In this document: in pieces, positions 8,067-15,872 of the stretch
Numbering within the stretch: the first letter of the stretch is position 1
Layout: each line of letters opens with the position of its first letter
Program-made: the position numbers and the translations under genes
Notes under the pieces: generated by a model
Database searches by the model: none
What the model saw: the letters and a program-made list of their open reading frames with translations, nothing else
What the model was told of the DNA's origin: nothing
Assembly: GCA_039808325.1 (NCBI GenBank)
Contig: JBDHSU010000074.1
Coordinates: forward strand, 1-21,246
Reading direction: 5' to 3'
Origin: JAFKKS01 sp039808325
GTDB lineage: Bacteria; Pseudomonadota; Alphaproteobacteria; Rhizobiales; Xanthobacteraceae
DNA length: 21,246 bases

Positions 8067-9131
8067 GTGACCGAGAATGTCAGTATCGTCGCTGAATCGG
8101 CGACGCGGATTTTCGCCGATCTGGCCGATCCCCAGACCATCAACGGAGCAAAGGACGCCACCTGGAAGGTACCGCTGTGGCGGGCGCTGACCGATGCCGG
8201 ATTGACGCTGGCCTGGGTGCCGGAAGCGCTCGGCGGGTCGGACGCGGGACTGGCGGAGGGGTTCGAGGTGATCGGCGTCGCCGGTGCCTTTGCCGCCTCG
8301 GTCCCGCTGGTCGAGACGCTGCTCGCCGGATGGCTGCTGTCGCAAGGCGGAATTGCCTCGCCTGGCGGGCCGATGACGATTGCGCCCGCGCGCTCGTCGG
8401 ACACCGTCGCGTTGAGCGCCAACGGCAAGCTCAGCGGCCGCGCGCGCGGTGTTCCTTTCGCGGACGATGCGGAGCATATCGCGGTTCTTGCATCCGGCGC
8501 CGAGGGCGCATCCATCGCTCTCGTGGAAACGAAGAACTGCCGGGTGGCGCCCGGCGCCAACCCCGCCGGCGACGCGTTGAACGAGGTCCTCTTCGCCGAC
8601 GCGCCGGCGGTCGAATGGCGGCCGGCGCCGGCCGGATTCGACCGCACCGCGATGCTGCTGATGGGCGGCGTCGCGCGCAGCGTTCAGACCGCCGGCGCGC
8701 TCGGCGCGGTTCTGCGCATGAGCGTCGCGTACGCGAACGATCGCGTCGCCTTCGAGCGGCCGATCGCCAAGTTTCAGGCGATCCAGCATAGCCTGGCGCA
8801 ACTCGCCGGCGAGGTCGCCGCAGCCGTTGCCGCGTCCGGGTCGGCGGCGGATGCGATCTCGCATATGCAATCGTTCGACGATCAGATTTTCCTTGAGGCG
8901 GCGGCGGCGAAAATCCGCTCCGCCGAGGCGGCGGAGAAAGGGGCCGCGATCGCGCATCAGGTACACGGCGCCATCGGCTTCACCAACGAGCACATCCTGC
9001 ATCGCTTCACGTTGCGCATGCTCGCGTGGCGCGACGACTTCGGCAACGAAAGCTACTGGGCGGTGGAACTCGGGCGCAAGGTGGCGGCGGGCGGCGCGGA
9101 TGCGTTCTGGCCGCTGCTCGCATCGCGCTAA
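8067..9131 (+). CDS. Acyl-CoA dehydrogenase-like protein, probable non-catalytic partner subunit
   Basis: FAD-dependent acyl-CoA dehydrogenase fold, about 354 residues. The N-terminal helical domain includes WVPEALGG, the middle domain is shortened, and the C-terminal domain has DRVAFERPIAKFQAIQHSLA (225-244), QVHGAIGFT (298-306) and HRFTLRMLAW. The usual MSEP-type FAD/substrate motif of the middle domain is missing, and no clear catalytic Glu is seen in the helix that carries it in the partner protein. Such degenerate subunits pair with an active one in alpha2beta2 enzymes such as mycobacterial ChsE4-ChsE5. The GTG at 8067 is preferred because AGGGG ends 5 nt before it; an in-frame TTG at 8052 is possible. 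It is the first gene of a plus-strand operon, 15 nt before the second dehydrogenase. Confidence 0.88.
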   Translation: MTENVSIVAESATRIFADLADPQTINGAKDATWKVPLWRALTDAGLTLAWVPEALGGSDAGLAEGFEVIGVAGAFAASVPLVETLLAGWLLSQGGIASPGGPMTIAPARSSDTVALSANGKLSGRARGVPFADDAEHIAVLASGAEGASIALVETKNCRVAPGANPAGDALNEVLFADAPAVEWRPAPAGFDRTAMLLMGGVARSVQTAGALGAVLRMSVAYANDRVAFERPIAKFQAIQHSLAQLAGEVAAAVAASGSAADAISHMQSFDDQIFLEAAAAKIRSAEAAEKGAAIAHQVHGAIGFTNEHILHRFTLRMLAWRDDFGNESYWAVELGRKVAAGGADAFWPLLASR

Positions 9132-9146
9132 CACGACGGACCGATC

Positions 9147-10307
9147 ATGACGGCACAGCTCGAATTCGATCCCATCCGCCTGCCGCCCGAATGCGAGGCG
9201 CTGCGCCGCGAGGTGCGCGCGTTTCTCGCGGAGGAGATCGCGGCGGGCACCTTCGATCCCGACCATCCGATGCATGGCGACATGCACAATCTGGACTTCA
9301 GCAAGCGCGTCGGTGCCAAGGGCTGGATCGGGCTGACCTGGCCGAAGAAATACGGCGGACACGAACGCACGTTTCTGGAACGCTATGTCGTCACCGAGGA
9401 ATTCCGCGTCGCCAACGCGCCGGTGCGGCAATATTTCGTTGCCGACCGTCAGAGCGGGCCGATCCTGCTCAAATACGCGCCCGAGCACATCAAGATGGAC
9501 ATCCTGCCGCGCATCTGCCGCGGCGAGGTCTGTTTCGTCATCGGCATGAGCGAACCGAATTCCGGCTCGGACCTTTTCGCCGCGAAAACCAAAGCGACGA
9601 AAGCCGATGGCGGCTGGCGCATCAACGGCAACAAGATCTGGACCAGCAACGCGCATATCGCCGATTACATGATCGGCCTGTTCCGCACCTCGCCGCCGAC
9701 GAAGGAAAACCGCCGGCATGGCCTGACGCAGCTCCTCGTCGATATGAAAGCTGACGGCGTCACCGTCAATCCGATCTATCAGATGACCGGGCAGCACGAC
9801 TTCAACGAAGTCGTGTTCGACGACGTGTTCATCCCCGATGACTGCGTGCTCGGCGAGATCGACGGCGCATGGAAGCAGGCGACGAGCGAACTCGCTTACG
9901 AGCGCAGCGGACCCGAGCGGTTTCTTGAGACGTTCTATGTGCTCACCGCGCTCATCCGGGCGCTCGGCAGCGAGCCGGACCTGCGCAGCGCCGAAGGGCT
10001 CGGAAGGCTCGTCGCGCAGGCGCACGCGCTGCGGCGCATGTCGGTGTCGGTCGCCGGCATGCTGCAGGCGGGCAAGGAGCCGGTGGTCGAAGGCTCGCTG
10101 GTGAAGGATCTCGGCACGATCTGGGAGCAGAAGCTGCCGGCGCGCGTGCGCGAGCTCGCGGCGTTCCTGGAGCCGGACGCGGGCAACCGCGCGACGCTCG
10201 ACGAGCAATTGGCCTTCGCCACGACGATCGCCCCCAAGCTCACCATCCAGGGCGGAACGACCGAGGTGCTGCGCGGCATCATCGCGCGCGGCCTCGGCCT
10301 TCGCTGA
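9147..10307 (+). CDS. Acyl-CoA dehydrogenase, probable catalytic subunit
   Basis: Introduces the alpha,beta double bond into an acyl-CoA using FAD; 386 residues. The N-terminal helical domain has GWIGLTWPKKYGG (59-71). The middle domain carries VIGMSEPNSGSDL (131-143) and GNKIWTSNAH, and the C-terminal domain ends IQGGTTEVLRGIIARGLGLR. The position before GTT, where MCAD has its catalytic Glu, is Gly. The likely base is therefore Glu252 in LAYERSGPER, the helix used by isovaleryl-CoA and long-chain dehydrogenases and several bacterial FadE proteins; this is an inference from pattern. The ribosome binding site is weak (ACGGA). Tight spacing to the preceding dehydrogenase supports a heteromeric enzyme. 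Confidence 0.93.
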   Translation: MTAQLEFDPIRLPPECEALRREVRAFLAEEIAAGTFDPDHPMHGDMHNLDFSKRVGAKGWIGLTWPKKYGGHERTFLERYVVTEEFRVANAPVRQYFVADRQSGPILLKYAPEHIKMDILPRICRGEVCFVIGMSEPNSGSDLFAAKTKATKADGGWRINGNKIWTSNAHIADYMIGLFRTSPPTKENRRHGLTQLLVDMKADGVTVNPIYQMTGQHDFNEVVFDDVFIPDDCVLGEIDGAWKQATSELAYERSGPERFLETFYVLTALIRALGSEPDLRSAEGLGRLVAQAHALRRMSVSVAGMLQAGKEPVVEGSLVKDLGTIWEQKLPARVRELAAFLEPDAGNRATLDEQLAFATTIAPKLTIQGGTTEVLRGIIARGLGLR

Positions 10308-10335
10308 TGCGTCTGTTCCCGCCGCGAGGTCGCAC

Positions 10336-12495
10336 GTGCCCGACATCGGAAAGCTGATCTCGCCGAAGTCGGTGGCGCTGGTCGGCGCCTCGTCCGACGC
10401 GAAAGGGTTGCGCGGCCGCATCATGCGGATCATGCGCGGCCATCCCTATACGGGGCGGCTCTATCCGGTGAGCCGTTCCGCCAGGGAAGTGCAGGGCGTC
10501 AAGGCCTATCCGTCCGTCAGCGATCTGCCCGAGACGGTGGATTGCGCGATCCTCATCATTCCGGCGCCGTTCGTCGCCGACGAACTGGAGCGCTGCGGCA
10601 AGGCCGGCATCGGCGCCGCCGTCATTCTCAGCTCCGGATTTGCCGAGGAAGCGGGCGGCGCGGGCAGCGCGATGCAGGCCCGGATTCGCGAGATCGCGAA
10701 GCGCTACGGCATGGCGGTGAACGGGCCCAACTCGGAAGGCTTCGCCAATCTCGCGCTGTCGCTGTGTCCGACCTTCAGTCCGGTGATCGAGCCGGATGAC
10801 CGTCCGCTGCTGCCGCGCGGCGCGGAGGTGCGGGCGCAGATTGCCATCGTCGCGCAAAGCGGTGGCATGGGCTTTGCGATCTTCGATCGCGGCCGCAACA
10901 GGGAACTGGCGTTCCGCCATGTGATCACGACGGGAAACGAGGCGTGCCTCGAGACCTTCGACTATGTCGACCATCTGCTCGACGAGGGAAAGACCGACGT
11001 CTTCATCCTGCTGATCGAGGACGTGAAGTCCGTGGCGACGTTCAAGCGCGTAGCGGAAAAGGCGCTACGTCTCGGCAAACCGATCGTCGTCGGCAAGATT
11101 GGAAAATCCGAGGCGGGGAGCCGCGCCGCTGCCTCGCACACGGCGGCGCTTGCCGGTTCGCACGACGCTTACCGGGCGATGTTCGATCACTACGGCCTCA
11201 TCGAGAGCAACGATCTCGACGAGATGGTCGATATCGCCTCGGCTTTCGCGAATTGCCGCGGGCGCTGGCCGGCGGGCAGGAGGGTGGCGATCTTCACCGG
11301 CTCCGGCGGCGGTGGTGGCTGGCTTGCCGACGCGTGCGAGGGGGCGGGGCTCGCCGTTCCGGAGATCGACGCCGCCACGCGTGCGAGCCTCGACGTGCAT
11401 ATCCCGTCCTACGGCACGTCACAGAACCCGGTCGATGTCACCGCGCAAGGCGTGTTCAAGATCGGTTACGCGGAGCTTGCGCGGCTGACCGCGGCATCAC
11501 CCAACGTCGACGGCGTCATGGTTGTTTGCTCGTCGCGGCGCGCGCACCTGATCGAACGCGACCGCGAGAAGCTGCTGACTTTGGGCAAGACGTCGCAGAA
11601 GCCGGTCCTGTTCTGGAGCTACACGACGATCGCCGACGAGAGTGCGGCCGTGCTCGCCGAGACCGGGTTTGCGCTGTTCTCCAATCCGCACAATTGCGCG
11701 CGCGCGATGCGCGCCATGGCGGACTATCGCGCGACGCGCGACCGTGGCGCCCACCGCGCCGCAATAGCACCGAAGGTCGACAGGGCCGCCGCTGCCGCGG
11801 TCCTGGCGAAAACCGGAAAAGTTCTAACCGAATGGGACGCACGACCGCTGCTGCAAGCCTACGGCATCGCACCGATGGGCGCGGCGCTGGTCCAGTCAGC
11901 GCAAGAGGCCGAGAAGGCCGCGCGCGCCATTGGTGGACGCGTCGTCTTGAAGGTGCAGTCGCCCGATATTCCGCATAAGACGGAGGCGGGAGCCGTCGCG
12001 GTCGATGTGCCGCAGGACGCTGTGGCGGCCACGTATCGGCGCATCCTCCAATCCGCGCAGCGTCACGCGCCGGACGCCGTAATCCAGGGCGTTCTGGTAC
12101 AGGCGATGGCGCCGGCCGGGCGCGAAATCATCCTCGGCGTCAAGCGCGACGCGACCTTCGGGCCGATGCTGATGGTCGGGCTCGGCGGCGTGCTGGTCGA
12201 GGTCGTGAAGGATGTGGCGTTGGCGCCGGTGCCGCTGACGCCGAAGGCTGCGCGCGGCCTTGTCGGCAAGCTTCAGGGCGCGGCGCTCCTCGGCGCGTAT
12301 CGTGGATCGCCGCCGGCGGATATCGATGCGCTGGCCGATACGATCGTGCGCCTGTCGCGTCTCGCGCATGATCATGCGGAGGATGTCGCCGAGATCGACC
12401 TCAACCCGGTTCTCGTGCACCCTCGCGGCCAAGGCGCGTCCGTCGTCGACATGCTCGTCGTCCGGCGCACGGCGACTGAACGATCATCATCTTAA
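10336..12495 (+). CDS. Acyl-CoA synthetase (NDP-forming), fused alpha-beta acetate-CoA ligase family
   Basis: Activates a carboxylic acid to its CoA thioester with ATP, or runs in reverse to make ATP. The 719 residues hold, in order, a CoA-binding Rossmann domain (about 8-145; SPKSVALVGAS), a succinyl-CoA-ligase-like domain pair (about 165-475) and a C-terminal ATP-grasp domain (about 495-710). SHTAALAG at 267-274 supplies His268, the expected phospho-carrier. The ATP-grasp part shows IPHKTEAGAVAV (545-556), GREIILGVKRDATFGPMLMV (595-614) and AEIDLNPVLV (685-694). The start is GTG at 10336 with GAGG 6 nt upstream. It lies 28 nt after the dehydrogenase, so the operon carries its own activation enzyme beside the CoA-transferase at the left edge. 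The acid substrate is unknown. Confidence 0.95.
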   Translation: MPDIGKLISPKSVALVGASSDAKGLRGRIMRIMRGHPYTGRLYPVSRSAREVQGVKAYPSVSDLPETVDCAILIIPAPFVADELERCGKAGIGAAVILSSGFAEEAGGAGSAMQARIREIAKRYGMAVNGPNSEGFANLALSLCPTFSPVIEPDDRPLLPRGAEVRAQIAIVAQSGGMGFAIFDRGRNRELAFRHVITTGNEACLETFDYVDHLLDEGKTDVFILLIEDVKSVATFKRVAEKALRLGKPIVVGKIGKSEAGSRAAASHTAALAGSHDAYRAMFDHYGLIESNDLDEMVDIASAFANCRGRWPAGRRVAIFTGSGGGGGWLADACEGAGLAVPEIDAATRASLDVHIPSYGTSQNPVDVTAQGVFKIGYAELARLTAASPNVDGVMVVCSSRRAHLIERDREKLLTLGKTSQKPVLFWSYTTIADESAAVLAETGFALFSNPHNCARAMRAMADYRATRDRGAHRAAIAPKVDRAAAAAVLAKTGKVLTEWDARPLLQAYGIAPMGAALVQSAQEAEKAARAIGGRVVLKVQSPDIPHKTEAGAVAVDVPQDAVAATYRRILQSAQRHAPDAVIQGVLVQAMAPAGREIILGVKRDATFGPMLMVGLGGVLVEVVKDVALAPVPLTPKAARGLVGKLQGAALLGAYRGSPPADIDALADTIVRLSRLAHDHAEDVAEIDLNPVLVHPRGQGASVVDMLVVRRTATERSSS

Positions 12496-12518
12496 GTGGA
12501 TAGAGGAAGGATAGGCAG

Positions 12519-13316
12519 ATGAAGTCCTTCAAGGACATCGCGATCGAAGAGCACGGCCACGTCAGGTTGATCGAGATCCGGCGGCCGCCACACAACTTCT
12601 TCGATGTCGCGCTCATCCACGAGATCGCCGACGCGCTGGACGCATTCGACGCCGATATGGGCGTGCGCGCCGTCGTCCTCGCGGCGCAAGGCAAGTCGTT
12701 CTGCGCCGGCGCCAATTTCGGCGACGGGTCGACGCTCGATCGTTCCGGTCAGCGGCCGGGCGAGGAGCTGTTGGGCTCCGGGCATCTCTACCTGCAGGCC
12801 GTGCGCCTGTTCCGCACCAGGAAGCCGATTGTGGGCGCCATTCACGGCGCCGCCGTCGGCGGCGGGCTCGGGCTCGCCATGGTGCCGGATTTCCGCGTGA
12901 CATGCCCGGAGGCGCGCTTCTCCGCGAACTTCACGCGTCTCGGATTCCATCCGGGCTTTGGGCTGACGACAACGCTGACGGAAGTGATCGGCCCCGCAAG
13001 GGCGGCGCTGATGTTCTATACCAGCCGGCGCGTGACCGGCGAAGAGGCCTACGCCATGGGGCTCGCGGAAGTTCTCGCGCCGGATGTCGCGGGCGTGCGT
13101 CCGGCGGCGCTCAAGCTCGCCGTCGAGATCGCGGAGAACTCGCCGCTCGGTCTCATGTCGACGCGGGCGACGATGCGCGCCGGACTGGCCGATCGCGTGC
13201 AGAAGGCGACCGAGCACGAACTGAAGGAGCAGAGCGCGCTACGCGCCAGCGACGACTTCAAGGAAGGCATCAAGGCCATGGCGGAGCGGCGCGTCCCGAA
13301 TTTTACGGGACGCTGA
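12519..13316 (+). CDS. Crotonase-family protein (enoyl-CoA hydratase/isomerase-like)
   Basis: Last gene of the plus-strand operon, 23 nt after the synthetase, with AGGAAGGA upstream of the ATG; 265 residues. Oxyanion-hole motifs are KSFCAGANF (59-67) and HGAAVGGGLGLAMVPDF (109-125). Both classical hydratase glutamates are absent: the GGG is followed by LGLA instead of CELA, and LGFHPGFG (141-148) replaces the second Glu site with His-Pro. The C-terminus DDFKEGIKAMAERRVPNFTGR is typical of crotonases. It probably acts on an acyl-CoA made by the operon; whether it hydrates, isomerises or does another crotonase reaction is open. It and the crotonase at 7107-7922 are clearly different proteins, not a recent duplication. 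Confidence 0.93.
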   Translation: MKSFKDIAIEEHGHVRLIEIRRPPHNFFDVALIHEIADALDAFDADMGVRAVVLAAQGKSFCAGANFGDGSTLDRSGQRPGEELLGSGHLYLQAVRLFRTRKPIVGAIHGAAVGGGLGLAMVPDFRVTCPEARFSANFTRLGFHPGFGLTTTLTEVIGPARAALMFYTSRRVTGEEAYAMGLAEVLAPDVAGVRPAALKLAVEIAENSPLGLMSTRATMRAGLADRVQKATEHELKEQSALRASDDFKEGIKAMAERRVPNFTGR

Positions 13317-13345
13317 AACGCTGCGTCGGACGACAAGCTTGATCC

Positions 13346-13392
13346 GTCATCCTTCGAGGCTCGGCGCGTCGCGCCTCGCCCCTCAGGGTGAC
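13346..13392. repeat. Nested-hairpin extragenic repeat
   Basis: The outer arms GTCATCCT (13346-13353) and AGGGTGAC (13385-13392) pair with one wobble. An inner perfect 6-bp stem CGAGGC/GCCTCG lies at 13355-13360 and 13373-13378. This layout matches the palindromic intergenic repeats common in Bradyrhizobiaceae. It sits in the gap between two convergent genes and may act as a bidirectional message end; no T-tract is present. Confidence 0.75.
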
Positions 13393-13398
13393 GGGGGC

Positions 13399-13433
13399 TA
13401 CTGGATGCCCGCCTTCGCGGGCATGACAACCGA
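13399..13433. repeat. REP-like hairpin repeat, copy B (inverted relative to copy A)
   Basis: Reverse complement of 1012-1046 with a single mismatch in the hairpin loop. The core ATGCCCGC-CTTC-GCGGGCAT is at 13405-13424. It lies between the convergent ends of the crotonase and hydroxyacid dehydrogenase genes. Confidence 0.85.
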
Positions 13434-13456
13434 AGTTGGTGTGAGGTCGCGCTTAC

Positions 13457-14509
13457 TTACTCCGCCGGCTTGAAGCCCAGTACGCGCTCGAAGCGCTTGA
13501 CGTAAGCCGGCCAGACCTCGGGGTTGACGAGGCGCGGCGGGCGCTTGCCGTCGAGCACGTCGAGGATCTGCTCGGCGGCGATGGTGCCCATGCGGATGCG
13601 GGCTTCCGTGGTGACGCCGGCGGTGTGCGGACTCACCAACACGTTGTCGAACGCCATCAGCGGATGGTCGTGCGGCGGCGGCTCCTTCGCCCAGACGTCA
13701 AGGCCGGCGCCGGCGAGTTTCTTCGCCTTCAGCGCCTCGGTCAGCGCCTGCTCGTCGTGGATGAAGCCGCGCGCGGTGGTGACGAAGAAAGCCGTCGGCT
13801 TCATCAGGCCGAACTGGCGCGCGCCGATCATGCCGCGTGTCTCGTCGCTCAGCGGGCAGTTGATCGAGACATAATCGGATTGGCGCATCAGGTCGTCGAG
13901 CTCGACCTTCTCCGCGCCCCGCGCCTTGATCTCCTCGGCGGAGAGGTAGGGATCGTAGGCGAGGACGCGCATCTTGAGCAGGCCGCGGCAGAGTTCGGCG
14001 AGCCGGCGTCCGACATTGCCGAGGCCGACGATGCCGAGGGTCTTGCCCAGCGCCTCGGTGCCCATGAAGGTGTTGCGCTCGATCCCGCTTTGACGGCGCA
14101 TGTAGCGGTCGGTCTCGATGATCCGCTTCGACAAGCATAGCAGCATTGCAAGCGCGTGCTGGGCGACGCTCTCCGCATTCCCGCCCGTCTGATTGACGAC
14201 CAGAACACCGGCGTCGGTGCAGTCCTTGACGTTCACGGTATCGTATCCGGCGCCGTTGCTCGAGACGACCAGGAGGTTCGGCGTGCGCGCCAGCAGCGCG
14301 GCATTGGCGTGGAAGGGCGGCGCCAACTCGTCGCGCGCGGCGCCGATCTGGTAGGCGTGCGCGTCCTTCAAAATGGGGGTCGCGGCGGCGTCGAGGCTGT
14401 CGTTTTCCAGCCGGTCCAGCCGCACGTCCGGCCGCTTCGCGAGCACGTCGGTATAGACGGGATGAGCGAGGTACTTCACGTAAAACACGCGTCTGGTATT
14501 CGTGGCCAT
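13457..14509 (-). CDS. D-isomer-specific 2-hydroxyacid dehydrogenase (NAD-dependent)
   Basis: Interconverts a 2-hydroxy acid and a 2-oxo acid in the cytosol; 350 residues. The NAD-binding Rossmann fold shows LGIVGLGNVGRRLAE (158-172). The catalytic triad is complete: Arg247 in TTARGF, Glu276 in DVWAKEP and His295 in SPHTAG. The substrate loop SSNGAGYDTV is at 83-92. The start at 14509 gives the family N-terminus; an open frame continues to 14728 but would overlap the divergent decarboxylase gene. The gene diverges from the ComD/ComE-type decarboxylase across 103 nt. A 2-oxo acid product fed to that decarboxylase is a natural reading. Sulfolactate dehydrogenase SlcC belongs to this superfamily, but so do glyoxylate, phosphoglycerate and many other enzymes. 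Confidence 0.94.
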   Translation of the reverse strand: MATNTRRVFYVKYLAHPVYTDVLAKRPDVRLDRLENDSLDAAATPILKDAHAYQIGAARDELAPPFHANAALLARTPNLLVVSSNGAGYDTVNVKDCTDAGVLVVNQTGGNAESVAQHALAMLLCLSKRIIETDRYMRRQSGIERNTFMGTEALGKTLGIVGLGNVGRRLAELCRGLLKMRVLAYDPYLSAEEIKARGAEKVELDDLMRQSDYVSINCPLSDETRGMIGARQFGLMKPTAFFVTTARGFIHDEQALTEALKAKKLAGAGLDVWAKEPPPHDHPLMAFDNVLVSPHTAGVTTEARIRMGTIAAEQILDVLDGKRPPRLVNPEVWPAYVKRFERVLGFKPAE

Positions 14510-14542
14510 TGATCCGGTCTCTGCGGGCTGCGATGAAGGAAG

Positions 14543-14568
14543 GCGGGACGGCAACTTGCCGCTCCTGC
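14543..14568. promoter_or_regulatory. Candidate operator: imperfect dyad between divergent genes
   Basis: The left arm GCGGGACGGCAA (14543-14554) and the reverse complement of 14556-14568 (GCAGGAGCGGCAA) agree except for one substitution and one inserted base. The core CGGCAA-C-TTGCCG (14549-14561) is a perfect palindrome. It lies centrally in the 103-nt space between the dehydrogenase and decarboxylase starts, a typical place for a regulator controlling both. No regulator gene is in the window. Confidence 0.4.
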
Positions 14569-14612
14569 CGGGATTGCACAGAATTCCCCCCGAAATCAAT
14601 GAGGACTGCGCG

Positions 14613-15182
14613 ATGGCAAATGCCGCGCCGACACCATCCGGAACCCGCCCCGAAGCGCGCCCCGAAACCCGCTCTTGGCACGACATCGTGCGCGAGACGC
14701 TCAAGGCCAACGACGTGCGGCTCGTCACTTACGTGCCCGACAACGTGCTCAAGGGGTTGATCGCGTCGGTCCACGCCGATCCCTTCTTCACGGCCTTCGC
14801 CTGCACGCGGGAGGAGGAGGCGCTGGGGATCGTCGCTGGCGCCTGGATGGGTGGCATGCGCGGCATCCTGCTGATGCAGACCAGCGGCTTCGCGACGCTG
14901 GCCAACGTCCTGGCGTCGCTGCCGGTCGCGTTCCAGATCCCGACCCTGATGATGATCTCCGAGCGCGGCACGCTCGGCGAGTTCAACATCGGGCAGGCGC
15001 TGGTGTGCCGCACGATGCGGCCGGTGCTCACCTCCCTTGCGGTCGAGCATCATACGCTCACGCGGCTCGACGAATTGGAGTTCACCGTCGATCGCTCGAT
15101 CAAGCAGGCGATGGCGACGCGCGCGCCGGTCGCGCTCATTCTTTCGCCGCTCCTGACCGGCGGCAAAGTGTTCAAGGCGTGA
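14613..15182 (+). CDS. Thiamine-diphosphate-dependent decarboxylase, alpha (PYR-domain) subunit, ComD/sulfopyruvate decarboxylase type
   Basis: The 190 residues correspond to the N-terminal pyrimidine-binding domain of ThDP enzymes. TYVPDNVLKGLI (39-50), then CTREEEALGIVAGAWMGG, places Glu67 where ThDP enzymes have the cofactor-activating glutamate. LMQTSGFATLANVLASL and MMISERGTLGEFNIGQALV match the split sulfopyruvate and phosphonopyruvate decarboxylase group. The ATG at 14613 with GAGGA about 7 nt upstream fits better than the upstream extension to 14502, which has no family-like sequence and crosses the divergent gene. It would work with the beta subunit encoded 8 nt downstream, converting a 2-oxo acid to an aldehyde plus CO2. 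Specificity for sulfopyruvate is not proven by sequence alone. Confidence 0.9.
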   Translation: MANAAPTPSGTRPEARPETRSWHDIVRETLKANDVRLVTYVPDNVLKGLIASVHADPFFTAFACTREEEALGIVAGAWMGGMRGILLMQTSGFATLANVLASLPVAFQIPTLMMISERGTLGEFNIGQALVCRTMRPVLTSLAVEHHTLTRLDELEFTVDRSIKQAMATRAPVALILSPLLTGGKVFKA

Positions 15183-15190
15183 GGTGAGCC

Positions 15191-15805
15191 ATGCAGGCAA
15201 GCGAAACGAAACCGATCGGGCCGGGCAACGCGCAGGTGATGAATCGCTTCGAGCTGACGAAGCGGCTCGTCGCGAAACTCCCGGAGGACGCCGCGGTGAT
15301 CGGCGGCATCGGCAACACCAATTTCGATCTCTGGATGGCGGGGCGGCGGCCGCAAAATTTCTACATGCTCGGCAGCATGGGGCTCGCATGCCCGATCGCG
15401 CTCGGCGTCGCTTTGGCGCAGCCGCAACGCCGCGTGGTGGCGCTCGAGGGTGATGGCTCGCTGCTGATGCAGCTCGGCGTGCTCGCGACCATCGCGATGC
15501 TCAAGCCGAAGAACCTCGCGCTGATCGTGATGGACAACGCGGCCTATCAGATCACCGGCGGGCAGCCGACGGCGACGGCGGTCGGCGCCGACCTCGTCAC
15601 CATCGCGCGCGGCGCCGGCATCACGCAAAGCGCCTGGGCCGCGGACGAGGAGATGTTCGACGAACTGGCGACGCAGGCGCTGACGAAAGACGGGCCGTGG
15701 CTGATCGCGGCGCGCATCGACGACAAACCGGGCGCGGGCACGACGGATCGCGACCCCGTCGTCATCACCGATCGCTTCATGCGGGGGCTTGGCACGAAGA
15801 AGTAA
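15191..15805 (+). CDS. Thiamine-diphosphate-dependent decarboxylase, beta (PP-domain) subunit, ComE/sulfopyruvate decarboxylase type
   Basis: The 204 residues form the C-terminal, diphosphate-binding half of a ThDP enzyme. LGSMGLACPIALGVALAQP (60-78) leads to the ThDP motif beginning EGDGSLLMQLG (86-96) and closing with VMDNAAYQITGG (113-124); Asp88 and Asn116 would hold magnesium. The end of the alpha subunit gene overlaps the GAGGTGAG ribosome binding site, so the two are translationally linked and likely assemble as a heteromer. A Met at codon 17 is an alternative start, but the first has the better ribosome binding site. Together with the alpha chain it makes a complete active site; neither chain alone would suffice. 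Confidence 0.92.
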   Translation: MQASETKPIGPGNAQVMNRFELTKRLVAKLPEDAAVIGGIGNTNFDLWMAGRRPQNFYMLGSMGLACPIALGVALAQPQRRVVALEGDGSLLMQLGVLATIAMLKPKNLALIVMDNAAYQITGGQPTATAVGADLVTIARGAGITQSAWAADEEMFDELATQALTKDGPWLIAARIDDKPGAGTTDRDPVVITDRFMRGLGTKK

Positions 15806-15872
15806 TCCGCGCGAAGAATAGAAAAACGCCGAGCGCGGCATAATGCGCCGGACAATATGAGGGAGGATTGCG

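Noticed and set aside
7995..10433. 812-residue minus-strand frame opposite the two acyl-CoA dehydrogenases
   Set aside because: Low-complexity Arg/Asp/Ala composition, no domain, and full overlap with strongly supported genes; a shadow of codon bias.
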